Assembly (NCBI GenBank): GCA_903840825.1
Contig: CAIMHL010000656.1
Span: 1-5,349 of the forward strand
Reading direction: 5' to 3'
Source: an uncultured beta proteobacterium
Lineage (GTDB): Bacteria; Pseudomonadota; Gammaproteobacteria; Burkholderiales; Burkholderiaceae_C
DNA length: 5,349 bases
Numbering within the stretch: the first letter of the stretch is position 1; each line of letters opens with the position of its first letter. A program made the translations under genes and the position numbers. The notes beneath the pieces are model-generated. The model did no database searches. It was not told the origin of the DNA and was given only the letters and a program-made list of their open reading frames with translations. This document shows, one piece after another, positions 1-5,349 of this stretch.

Positions 1-507
1 ATCCGGCGTCCAGCGAGCGCCGTTTTTTGCAATGGCCTGCCAATAGCCCAGCTCTCCCCAGCGCGCATCCAGGGCGAGCAGACGCTCACGGGTCTGAAGA
101 GGGGTCAGGTTTTTCTCGAAGGGCAGGGCGCGGTAAGTGGTCATGATCAGGGAGCGAGCGCCGCTGATATCACTGTTGAGGCGGCGCGCCAGCGCGCCCG
201 CATCGGATTGCTCCTTGATGGCAGACAAGTCCTCGATCAGCGCAGAATAAGCCGCATCTGGCGGTGCAGAAGTGCGGTCCCACTGGTTCAGTGCCTGAGC
301 GGTGCGGCCCAGCGTGCTGGCTACTTCAGGGTTTTCCACGGCGCGTGTCAGTAGCGCGCCTATAGGAATAATAAAAGTAGCCAGTAAAAACAGCAGTAAA
401 GGCAGCGTCAAAGAGATCGCGAACACTTTTTTGCGACGCTCGGCCCGCTGTAATTGACTTGCCAGGTTGAGGGGCAAGGAAGGGGCCAGGGTCGAAGTGG
501 GTGTCAT
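1..507 (-). CDS. ABC transporter permease, PotB/YdcU type, N-terminal part (cut by left window edge)
   Basis: This is the N-terminal 169 residues of an inner-membrane permease; the reading frame stays open to base 1. I chose the ATG at 507-505, which has an AGAG ribosome site (514-517) six bases upstream, 22 bases after the binding-protein stop codon. A basic cytoplasmic stretch (QRAERRKK, about residues 19-26) is followed by one strong hydrophobic helix at about residues 29-53 (ISLTLPLLLFLLATFIIPIG), which fits a positive-inside first membrane segment. Then comes a long polar region, residues 54-169, with no second helix in view. It contains AQALNQWD, ARRLNSDI, YRALPFEK and LDARWGELGYWQAI. 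From memory, a large periplasmic loop between TM1 and TM2 is usual in proteobacterial polyamine/GABA-type permeases of the PotB/YdcU group. The MetI-like core and EAA loop that contacts the ATPase lie outside the window. Family assignment rests on this loop and on the operon neighbours; substrate is not readable here. Confidence 0.85.
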   Translation of the reverse strand, partial: MTPTSTLAPSLPLNLASQLQRAERRKKVFAISLTLPLLLFLLATFIIPIGALLTRAVENPEVASTLGRTAQALNQWDRTSAPPDAAYSALIEDLSAIKEQSDAGALARRLNSDISGARSLIMTTYRALPFEKNLTPLQTRERLLALDARWGELGYWQAIAKNGARWTPD

Positions 508-529
508 CGCGATCTCTTGTTTCAACTAT

Positions 530-1561
530 TTACTGAGCAGCCCAAGCGGCAAAACGCTTTTCCAGGGCTTCGCCTTGGTCAGCCCAGAAATTCACGTTGA
601 ATTGCAGCGCAGTCTTGGCGTTTGCTGCAGACGTTGGCAACAGTCCCAGCGTTTTGGCATCCAGTTTGGCCAGGGCTTTGGTGTTGGTGGGGCCGTAAGA
701 GATCAGTTTGGCGTATTCGCTTTGGGCATCTGCGCTGCTGGCCATGGCGATGTATTTCAAAGCAGCGTCCTTATTGGCGCCGCCTTTGGGCATAGCCCAG
801 TAGTCCAGATCGTAAATGCCACCGGTCCAGGTAATTTGCAAGTTTTTACCTTCGCGCTGGGCGGCATCAATGCGGCCGTTGTAAGCCGTGGTCAGGGCCA
901 CATCACCGGCTACCAAAAACTGGGGCGGCTGTGCGCCTGCTTCCCACCACTGGATGTTGGGTTTGAGTTCAGTCAGCTTCTTGAAGGCACGCTCGGCGCC
1001 GTCTTTGGTAGCCAGTACTTTGTAGACGTCTTGGACGGCAACGCCGTCGGCCATGAGGGCAAACTCAAGGTTGTAGCGCGCGCCTTTGCGCATGCCGCGT
1101 TTGCCGGCAATCTTTTTAGTGTCCCAAAAGTCAGCCCAGGTGACAGGCGCTGTTTTCACTTTGTCGGCGTTGTAGGCCATCACGGTGGACCAGACAAATG
1201 TGCCAATACCGCACTCATGCACGGCAGCGGGGGTGAAGTCAGCCTTGTTGCCAATTTTGCTGTAATCCAGCTTCTCAAACAGGCCTTCATCGCAACCGCG
1301 GGCCATGTCAGGAGATTCCACTTCCACCACATCCCAAGTGACCTTTTTGGCTTCAACCATGGCCTTGATTTTGGCTTGTTCACCGTTGTATTCAACACCA
1401 ATTACTTTGTTGCCGCTGGCCTTTTCATAGGGCTCGAAGTAGGCTTTTTTCTGCGCGTTACCGTTGGCACCACCAAAATTAACGACCGTAATTTGGGTTT
1501 GTGCAAAGCTGGCAAAAGAAGCGATCACTGCAACGGCAGCGACGACAGGTTTGAGTTTCAT
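530..1561 (-). CDS. Periplasmic substrate-binding protein of a polyamine/GABA-type ABC transporter (PotD/YdcS-like)
   Basis: A 343-residue secreted binding protein that would capture the substrate in the periplasm and deliver it to the permeases. A Sec signal peptide is visible: MKLK, a hydrophobic core at residues 5-17 and a probable cut after SFA at residue 20, leaving a mature protein starting QTQITVV. It lacks a lipobox. The mature part follows the PotD/SBP_bac_8 pattern: a VVNFGGANG first strand (26-34), WDVVEVESPDMARGCDEGLFEKLD (76-99), a hinge-side AYNADKV segment and TTAYNGRID in the second lobe, then a Trp/Phe-rich C-terminus. Exactly two cysteines occur, C90 and C117, which could form a disulfide. 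Length is normal for the family. The start is supported by AAAAGGAA (1570-1577), whose AGGA core lies nine bases upstream. It sits between ATPase and permease genes. GABA, putrescine or a related amine are all possible; gabT favours GABA. Family is sure, ligand is not. Confidence 0.93.
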   Translation of the reverse strand: MKLKPVVAAVAVIASFASFAQTQITVVNFGGANGNAQKKAYFEPYEKASGNKVIGVEYNGEQAKIKAMVEAKKVTWDVVEVESPDMARGCDEGLFEKLDYSKIGNKADFTPAAVHECGIGTFVWSTVMAYNADKVKTAPVTWADFWDTKKIAGKRGMRKGARYNLEFALMADGVAVQDVYKVLATKDGAERAFKKLTELKPNIQWWEAGAQPPQFLVAGDVALTTAYNGRIDAAQREGKNLQITWTGGIYDLDYWAMPKGGANKDAALKYIAMASSADAQSEYAKLISYGPTNTKALAKLDAKTLGLLPTSAANAKTALQFNVNFWADQGEALEKRFAAWAAQ

Positions 1562-1615
1562 GGGGGTGTTTCCTTTTAAATTTTGTGAGTCAATAAATCA
1601 AGGTTTGCAATCGGA

Positions 1616-2698
1616 TCAAAGGTAGATCCTGAGGTGCTCGGGGGGCAAATGCAGCCAGACGGATTGACCGGCCTGGGGAATCGCATTGCTGGAAAGGGGG
1701 ATTTTGACGGTTGCGTCTTCCTGGTCGGGCAGGGTGCAGCGCAAACGCAAGTGGTCGCCAAAGTAAATGACATCGGTGACCTTGGCCGCCAGATTGTTAT
1801 GGGCCGGTTTGGTGTCGGCCAGGTGCACCACAATTCGCTCGGGCCGAATGCAGGCTTGCACCTGGTTGGCTTGTTTAGCGGCATTGACGTTAAGCCCTGA
1901 CAAGACCGTGCCGCAAGCTAATTGAACGCTGCATTGGTCGTTGGAAATATGGGAAACTTTGCCGTTAAAAACGGTGTTGTCGCCCACAAAACCAGCTACA
2001 AACCGGTTGGCAGGGGTTTCATACAGTTGGCTGACGCCCTCAATCTGTTGGATCGCCCCATCGCTAAAAACAGCGACGCGGTCTGACATGGTGAGGGCCT
2101 CAGATTGGTCGTGGGTGACATAGATAAAGGTGAGGCCCAGTTGGCGGTGCAGGGCCTTGAGTTCAATTTGCATGTGCTCGCGCAACTGTTTGTCCAGCGC
2201 CCCCAGTGGCTCGTCCATCAATACCAATTGCGGGTCAAAAACCAGTGCGCGGGCCAGAGCAACGCGCTGCTGCTGCCCACCCGAGAGTTGACCCGGAAAT
2301 CGCTCACCCATGCCGCCCATTTGCACCATATCCAATGCTCTTTGGGTGCGCTTGGCACGGTCAACCGAGTTGACTTTGCGCACCGTTAAAGGGTAGGCCA
2401 CGTTGTCAGCCACCGTCATGTGCGGAAACAGGGCGTAATTTTGAAACACCATGCCAAAGTTGCGCTTGTGCGGCGGCGTTTTGGTGATGGGCTTGCCATC
2501 CAGAAAAATCTCGCCCGCTGTGGGTGACTCAAAGCCGGCCAACATCATCAGTGTGGTGGTTTTTCCTGAGCCTGAAGGGCCCAGCAGGGAAAGAAATTCA
2601 CCTGCCTGGATGTCCAGGTTTAAATCCCGAACGACCAGGGTTTTCCCATCGTATGTTTTTTGAACACCTGCAAACTTGACCAGTTCTTTGAACGACAT
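1616..2698 (-). CDS. ABC transporter ATP-binding protein, PotA/YdcT type
   Basis: A 360-residue cytoplasmic ATPase that powers import through the downstream permease(s). Numbered from the ATG at 2698, all nucleotide-binding motifs are present and intact: Walker A GPSGSGKT (40-47), Q-loop FQNYALFPHMTV with Q86, signature LSGGQQQR (138-145), Walker B LVLMDE (158-163) followed by the D-loop GALD, and the switch histidine in YVTHDQSEAL (H196). The C-terminal third, ending IRPERIVVHLAD...LPPEHLRIYL, looks like the TOBE regulatory domain found in PotA/MalK/FbpC-type ATPases. An in-frame TTG at 2719 would add seven residues (MFKVSKK), but no ribosome site precedes it, whereas AAGG (2710-2713) lies 11 bases before the ATG, so I prefer the ATG. 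It follows gabT by 95 bases and precedes the binding protein by 54 bases. The motifs mark an importer of the spermidine/putrescine class; PotA-like is a family label, not a proven substrate. Confidence 0.95.
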   Translation of the reverse strand: MSFKELVKFAGVQKTYDGKTLVVRDLNLDIQAGEFLSLLGPSGSGKTTTLMMLAGFESPTAGEIFLDGKPITKTPPHKRNFGMVFQNYALFPHMTVADNVAYPLTVRKVNSVDRAKRTQRALDMVQMGGMGERFPGQLSGGQQQRVALARALVFDPQLVLMDEPLGALDKQLREHMQIELKALHRQLGLTFIYVTHDQSEALTMSDRVAVFSDGAIQQIEGVSQLYETPANRFVAGFVGDNTVFNGKVSHISNDQCSVQLACGTVLSGLNVNAAKQANQVQACIRPERIVVHLADTKPAHNNLAAKVTDVIYFGDHLRLRCTLPDQEDATVKIPLSSNAIPQAGQSVWLHLPPEHLRIYL

Positions 2699-2709
2699 TT
2701 TTTTAGAAA

Positions 2710-2713
2710 CCTT
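2710..2713 (-). promoter_or_regulatory. Ribosome site deciding the ATPase start
   Basis: AAGG on the minus strand lies 11 bases before the ATG at 2698, with an A-rich spacer that includes a run of seven A. The spacing is a little long but workable. The alternative TTG at 2719 has only ACCGGTATTGA ahead of it and no purine-rich site. The AAGG would lie inside the coding region if TTG were used. Confidence 0.55.
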
Positions 2714-2777
2714 AAACAATCAATACCGGTGCGTTTATCACGGTGCATTCTGGGATGGATGCAATTAGCATGCCCAA

Positions 2778-2791
2778 CGAGTCCGGACTCG
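2778..2791. repeat. Perfect 14-base palindrome just after the gabT stop codon
   Basis: CGAGTCCGGACTCG is fully self-complementary and begins two bases after the gabT TGA (2796-2794, minus strand). In RNA it could form a five-pair stem with a CCGG loop. No T-run follows on the minus strand (next bases are TTGGGCATGC), so it is not a standard Rho-independent terminator. It might weaken read-through, protect the gabT mRNA 3' end, or be a DNA-level site; none can be shown here. Confidence 0.4.
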
Positions 2792-2793
2792 CC

Positions 2794-4092
2794 TCAGGTG
2801 CCTTGAACCGCCGCCAGCGAGGCCTTAATAATGGCCAAGCCTTCATCAACGATAGCATCACTGGCTGTGAGAGGCACCAAAATGCGGATGACGTTTCCGT
2901 ATGTTCCGCAAGACAGCAAGATCAATCCCCGCTGGGTGGCTTCAGTGCAAAGCCGTTTGGCCATATCGGCATCGGGTTGTTTGAGGTCACCGCCCTTGCA
3001 GAGCTCAATGGCTACCATCGCACCCAGTCCGCGGACATCGGCGATGCACGGGTTTTGGGCGGCCAGTGCTTTGAGGTTGGCCACCAGATAGGCGCCCAGT
3101 TGGCGACTGCGCGCCAGTAAATCCTCTTTTTCAAAGACATCGAGCACCGCCAACGCGGCAGCGCAAGACATGGGGCTGCCTGCGTAAGTGCCGCCCAGTC
3201 CACCTGGGGCAGGGGCGTCCATGACGTCAGCGCGACCCACCACTGCGGAAATAGGGAAACCGCCTGCCATGGATTTCGCCATGGTGATCATGTCGGGTGC
3301 TACGCCACTTTGCTCCATCGCAAACCAGGTGCCGGTACGGCCCGCCCCGGTTTGAATCTCGTCGGCAATCATCAAAATTCCGTGCTGATCGCACAGTGCG
3401 CGCAGGCGCTGCAAAAACTCGGGTGGGGCCACATTAAAACCACCTTCACCCTGCACGGGCTCCACAATGATGGCTGCGACCCGGCTGGCCTCGACATCAT
3501 TTTTAAAGATCATTTCAATAGATGCAATTGAGTCATCAATACTCACGCCGTGCAGCGCATCGGGGAACTGGGCATGAAAAATCTCGGCCGGGAAGGGGCC
3601 GAAGCCGGTTTTGTAAGGGGCCACCTTGCCGGTCAGTCCCAGGGTCAGCAAGGTGCGGCCGTGGTAGCCGCTGGTAAATGCAATGACCGCTGCCCGCTTG
3701 GTGAAGCTGCGTGCAATTTTGATGGCGTTCTCAACGGCTTCTGAGCCGGTGGTCAAAAACAAAGTCTTCTTGGCAAAGTCGCCGGGGGCCATGGCGTTGA
3801 TGCGCTCGGCCAGTTCAACATAAGGCTCGTAGGCCAGCACCTGAAAGCAGGTGTGGGTGTAGAGGTCTAGCTGGGCTTTGACTGCCGCAATGATGGCAGG
3901 GTGGCGGTGCCCGGTATTGAGCACTGCGATGCCGCCTGCAAAATCGACATAGCGCTTGCCCTCAACGTCCCAGACCTCCGCGTTTTCCCCGCGTGCAATA
4001 AACACTTCGTGGCTTTGGCCCACGCCGCGTGGAAGCGCGGCTTGTCGGCGGGCCATCAGGTCTTTGTTTTTGAGGGGGCTTTGAACGTGCAT
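2794..4092 (-). CDS. gabT: 4-aminobutyrate--2-oxoglutarate aminotransferase
   Basis: A PLP-dependent class III aminotransferase of 432 residues. It transfers the amino group of GABA to 2-oxoglutarate, giving succinate semialdehyde and glutamate, in the cytoplasm. It aligns by eye almost end to end with E. coli GabT (426 residues), offset by five. Visible landmarks are FAGGIAVLNTGH (I55), TTGSEAVENAIKIAR (phosphate site, 114-128), SGYHGRT (R146), EPVQGEGGF (211-219, E216), ADEIQTGAGRTG (D244 for the pyridine nitrogen, Q247), MAKSMAGGFP with the Schiff-base lysine K273, GGTYAGSP (300-307) and IRILVPL (R403). I55, R146, E216, K273 and R403 match the E. coli residues I50, R141, E211, K268 and R398 as I recall them, which supports true GABA specificity over ornithine or acetylornithine activity. 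Start ATG has GGAG (4097-4100) four bases upstream. It is the promoter-proximal gene of the operon and is divergent from a MocR regulator that may control it. 5-Aminovalerate is a plausible second substrate. Confidence 0.97.
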   Translation of the reverse strand: MHVQSPLKNKDLMARRQAALPRGVGQSHEVFIARGENAEVWDVEGKRYVDFAGGIAVLNTGHRHPAIIAAVKAQLDLYTHTCFQVLAYEPYVELAERINAMAPGDFAKKTLFLTTGSEAVENAIKIARSFTKRAAVIAFTSGYHGRTLLTLGLTGKVAPYKTGFGPFPAEIFHAQFPDALHGVSIDDSIASIEMIFKNDVEASRVAAIIVEPVQGEGGFNVAPPEFLQRLRALCDQHGILMIADEIQTGAGRTGTWFAMEQSGVAPDMITMAKSMAGGFPISAVVGRADVMDAPAPGGLGGTYAGSPMSCAAALAVLDVFEKEDLLARSRQLGAYLVANLKALAAQNPCIADVRGLGAMVAIELCKGGDLKQPDADMAKRLCTEATQRGLILLSCGTYGNVIRILVPLTASDAIVDEGLAIIKASLAAVQGT

Positions 4093-4133
4093 AAAACTCC
4101 AATAAATGAATAGCTAATCCGTGAACTGGGCGG

Positions 4134-4162
4134 AATATAGTTCGGCACACGGGTCTGGACCA
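4134..4162 (-). promoter_or_regulatory. Candidate sigma-70 promoter of gabT
   Basis: Read on the minus strand, TATATT (4139-4134) matches the -10 consensus at five of six positions. Seventeen bases upstream the -35 position is TGGTCC (4162-4157), a poor match to TTGACA. This would start transcription near 4127 and leave a leader of about 35 bases. A good -10 with a bad -35 covered by a dyad is the arrangement expected of an activator-dependent promoter, but this rests on inspection only. Confidence 0.45.
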
Positions 4163-4171
4163 GATACAGTT
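4154..4171. promoter_or_regulatory. Candidate operator for the MocR regulator
   Basis: TCTGG-A-CCAGA (4154-4164) is a perfect 5-1-5 inverted repeat. On the minus strand it belongs to a longer block, AACTGTATCTGGTCCAG (4171-4155), which has the general look of MocR sites with TGTA and GGTC/GGTAC half-elements. It overlaps the -35 position of the candidate gabT promoter, where an activator of the GabR type could recruit RNA polymerase. Assignment is by position and pattern, not by a matched known site. Confidence 0.4.
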
Positions 4172-4188
4172 AGCCTCTTTTTCGGGGT

Positions 4189-4202
4189 GCACTGTGCAGT
4201 GC
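4189..4202. repeat. Perfect inverted repeat GCACTG-TG-CAGTGC, possible second operator
   Basis: Two six-base arms match exactly around a two-base centre. It lies 35 bases upstream of the regulator's ATG, and its centre is about 36 bases from the centre of the TCTGGACCAGA dyad. The two-base centre makes an RNA hairpin unlikely unless inner pairs open, so a protein-binding site is the better reading. It could serve autoregulation or bind an unrelated factor. Confidence 0.35.
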
Positions 4203-4237
4203 GCAAGCCCGGTACATACATACCCTTGGTTCACGTC

Positions 4238-5349
4238 ATGTTCTCTTTAAATCCACAAAGTCCGTCTCCCTTGGTAACCCAAATCGTGGACGGTTTTCGA
4301 TTGATTATTCAGGCTGGATCGATGCGCCCGGGCTCCAAGGCGCCCTCTATTCGCCAGTTTGCGCACGCCCACGAAGTGAGTGTGTTTACCGTGGTGGATG
4401 CCTATGACCGGTTGGTGGCGCAAGGCTACTTTGCCTCTCGCCCTCACTCGGGGTTTTTCGTCAAGCACCGGCCTGCCTCTGCCACAGAAATTCCGGGGCA
4501 AAGCCCGAATTTCAGTTTTGACTCCATGTGGTATTTGCGCCGGATTTTCGAGAACCGGGCCTTGAAAATGAAGCCGGGCTGCGGCTGGCTGCCGGGGGAC
4601 TGGCTCTTTCAGGAAGGGGTGCGGCGCAGTTTGCGCACCTTGGCCACTGACAACGTCGACCTGGGCGGCTACGGTGAGCCCAAAGGCTACCCGCCTTTGC
4701 GCCAACTGGTGCGGGATTTGTTGTCAGAGCAAGAAATTGCGGTGAGTTCCGAGCAGGTGCTTTTAACGCATGGCTCCAGCCAGGCCATGGATTTGGTGGC
4801 GCGGCGTCTGGTTCGTCCCGGCGATGCGGTGTTGGTGGATGATCCGGGCTACCCCAATTTGCTGTTTTCACTTCGCTTTTTGGGCGCACGCTTGGTCGGT
4901 GTGCCCCGCACGCCCTCGGGCTACGATTTGGTTGCCCTGGAACAGCGGGTGATTGAGCACCGGCCCAAAGTTTTTTTCACGCAACCCCGCTTGCAGAGTC
5001 CCACCGGATCTGTCGCCCAGTTGGCGCATTTGCACCGTGTGATGCAGTTGGCTGACAAGTATGACTTTTTGGTCGTTGAAAACGATATTTATGCCGATCT
5101 TGACCCTGAACCCCGGCCCTCGCTGGCCAGCCTCGATCAGCTGAACCGGGTCATCTACATCAGCAGCTTCTCCAAGACCATCTCGCCCAATATTCGTGTG
5201 GGCTATTTGGCGGCCAACCCGGAGTTGTTGGAAGATCTGGCACAGCTCAAGATGATTTCGGGCTTGACCTCGTCTGAGTTCAGCGAGCGGCTGGCCTATG
5301 GGGCTCTGATTGATGGCCGCTGGCGAAAGCACATCAAAGGGGTGCGGGA
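4238..5349 (+). CDS. MocR/GabR-type regulator: GntR winged helix fused to aminotransferase-like domain, cut by right edge
   Basis: The first 370 codons of a transcription factor; the frame is open at the window end, and family members of about 470 residues suggest roughly 100 are missing. Residues 10-76 form the GntR winged helix-turn-helix: LVTQIVDGFRLIIQAG, RPGSKAPSIRQFA (30-42), a recognition region VSVFTVVDAYDRLVAQGY (47-64) and the wing SRPHSGFFV. A linker leads to a fold-type I aminotransferase-like domain with GGYGEPKGYPPLR (143-155), THGSSQAMDLVARRL, GDAVLVDDPGYPN (195-207), QPRLQSPTG (249-257), ENDIYADL with D283 and Y285, and SSFSKTI with the expected PLP lysine K313. All cofactor residues in view are kept, so an internal aldimine with PLP is likely, as in GabR. 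The NPTG asparagine is serine (S254), as seen in other MocR proteins. No clear ribosome site precedes the ATG at 4238; the start is set by the family N-terminus. Divergent position implies control of gabT and of itself; this is inference. Confidence 0.94.
   Translation, partial: MFSLNPQSPSPLVTQIVDGFRLIIQAGSMRPGSKAPSIRQFAHAHEVSVFTVVDAYDRLVAQGYFASRPHSGFFVKHRPASATEIPGQSPNFSFDSMWYLRRIFENRALKMKPGCGWLPGDWLFQEGVRRSLRTLATDNVDLGGYGEPKGYPPLRQLVRDLLSEQEIAVSSEQVLLTHGSSQAMDLVARRLVRPGDAVLVDDPGYPNLLFSLRFLGARLVGVPRTPSGYDLVALEQRVIEHRPKVFFTQPRLQSPTGSVAQLAHLHRVMQLADKYDFLVVENDIYADLDPEPRPSLASLDQLNRVIYISSFSKTISPNIRVGYLAANPELLEDLAQLKMISGLTSSEFSERLAYGALIDGRWRKHIKGVR

Larger units (their letters stand above)
4093..4237. 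promoter_or_regulatory. Divergent gabT / MocR regulator control region
   Basis: The 145 bases separate the two divergent start codons and should contain both promoters and the regulator's binding sites. In view are a candidate leftward promoter for gabT, a 5-1-5 inverted repeat over its -35 position, a second perfect 6-2-6 inverted repeat, and a GGTA-N6-TACC element with a CATACATA tract close to the regulator start. I could not identify a convincing rightward promoter: TACATA at 4213-4218 could serve as a -10, but nothing resembling TTGACA lies at the right distance. I saw no riboswitch-like or terminator structure. Confidence 0.8.

Noticed and set aside
508..529. Possible terminator between binding protein and permease
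   Set aside because: Only 22 bases, with no inverted repeat and no T-run; it just carries the permease ribosome site.
467..1579. A 370-codon plus-strand open frame opposite the binding protein gene
   Set aside because: The minus-strand frame gives a full binding protein with signal peptide and family motifs. The plus-strand product has no recognisable domain and a poor start context, and it is an antisense by-product of biased codon use.
1575..1615. TTGATT/TTGACT-like and TTTAAA-like hexamers in the ATPase-binding protein gap, read as a private promoter for the binding protein
   Set aside because: The spacing is wrong or the elements sit too close to the start codon, and the AT-rich stretch is adequately explained by the ribosome site region.
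2743..3744. Plus-strand open frames opposite gabT (2743-3120, 3310-3531, 3550-3744)
   Set aside because: All are opposite well-conserved gabT coding sequence; none shows a ribosome site or a recognisable protein.
3962..4234. A 90-codon minus-strand open frame overlapping the gabT start and the divergent region
   Set aside because: It overlaps gabT codons out of frame, has Arg/Pro-rich low-information sequence and would span the candidate promoter and operator sites.
4247..5332. Several minus-strand open frames (4247-4705, 4512-4889, 4868-5332)
   Set aside because: They lie antisense to the continuous, clearly recognisable MocR frame and have no recognisable motifs of their own.
4238..5349. 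Reading the plus-strand gene as a metabolic class I aminotransferase
   Set aside because: The N-terminal 76 residues are a clear GntR winged helix, so the aminotransferase-like part belongs to a MocR regulator.

Overview
The window is a compact gene neighbourhood for 4-aminobutyrate (GABA) or a related polyamine-derived amine or amino acid. Moderately high G+C, dense gene packing, a GabT very close to the proteobacterial enzyme, and the style of the ABC proteins suggest a betaproteobacterium, probably Burkholderiales/Comamonadaceae. That taxonomic call is inference; there is no rRNA or other marker here.

Layout. Four genes run leftwards on the minus strand, in transcription order: gabT (4092 to 2794), a PotA-type ABC ATPase (2698 to 1616), a PotD-type periplasmic binding protein (1561 to 530) and the first 169 codons of a PotB-type permease (507 to beyond the left edge). 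The gaps are 95, 54 and 22 bases, with no convincing terminator between genes, so one operon is likely. A second permease probably lies outside the window. On the plus strand, divergent from gabT, is the first part (370 codons) of a MocR-type regulator: a GntR winged helix fused to a fold-type I aminotransferase-like domain. It is cut by the right edge.

The 145-base divergent region (4093 to 4237) holds the probable control signals: a candidate gabT promoter whose -35 position falls inside a small inverted repeat (TCTGG-A-CCAGA), a second perfect inverted repeat (GCACTG-TG-CAGTGC), and a weaker GGTA-N6-TACC element near the regulator start.

Working model: the regulator senses the substrate as a PLP adduct, as Bacillus GabR does with GABA, and switches on gabT plus the importer. 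The transporter brings the compound in, and GabT moves its amino group to 2-oxoglutarate, giving succinate semialdehyde and glutamate. The layout recalls E. coli ydcR-ydcSTUV-ydcW and the rhizobial gts GABA transporter. The families are all known. The least described parts are the pairing of this transporter with GabT under a MocR protein and the operator architecture. I see no mobile elements, CRISPR arrays, RNA genes or wholly novel system.
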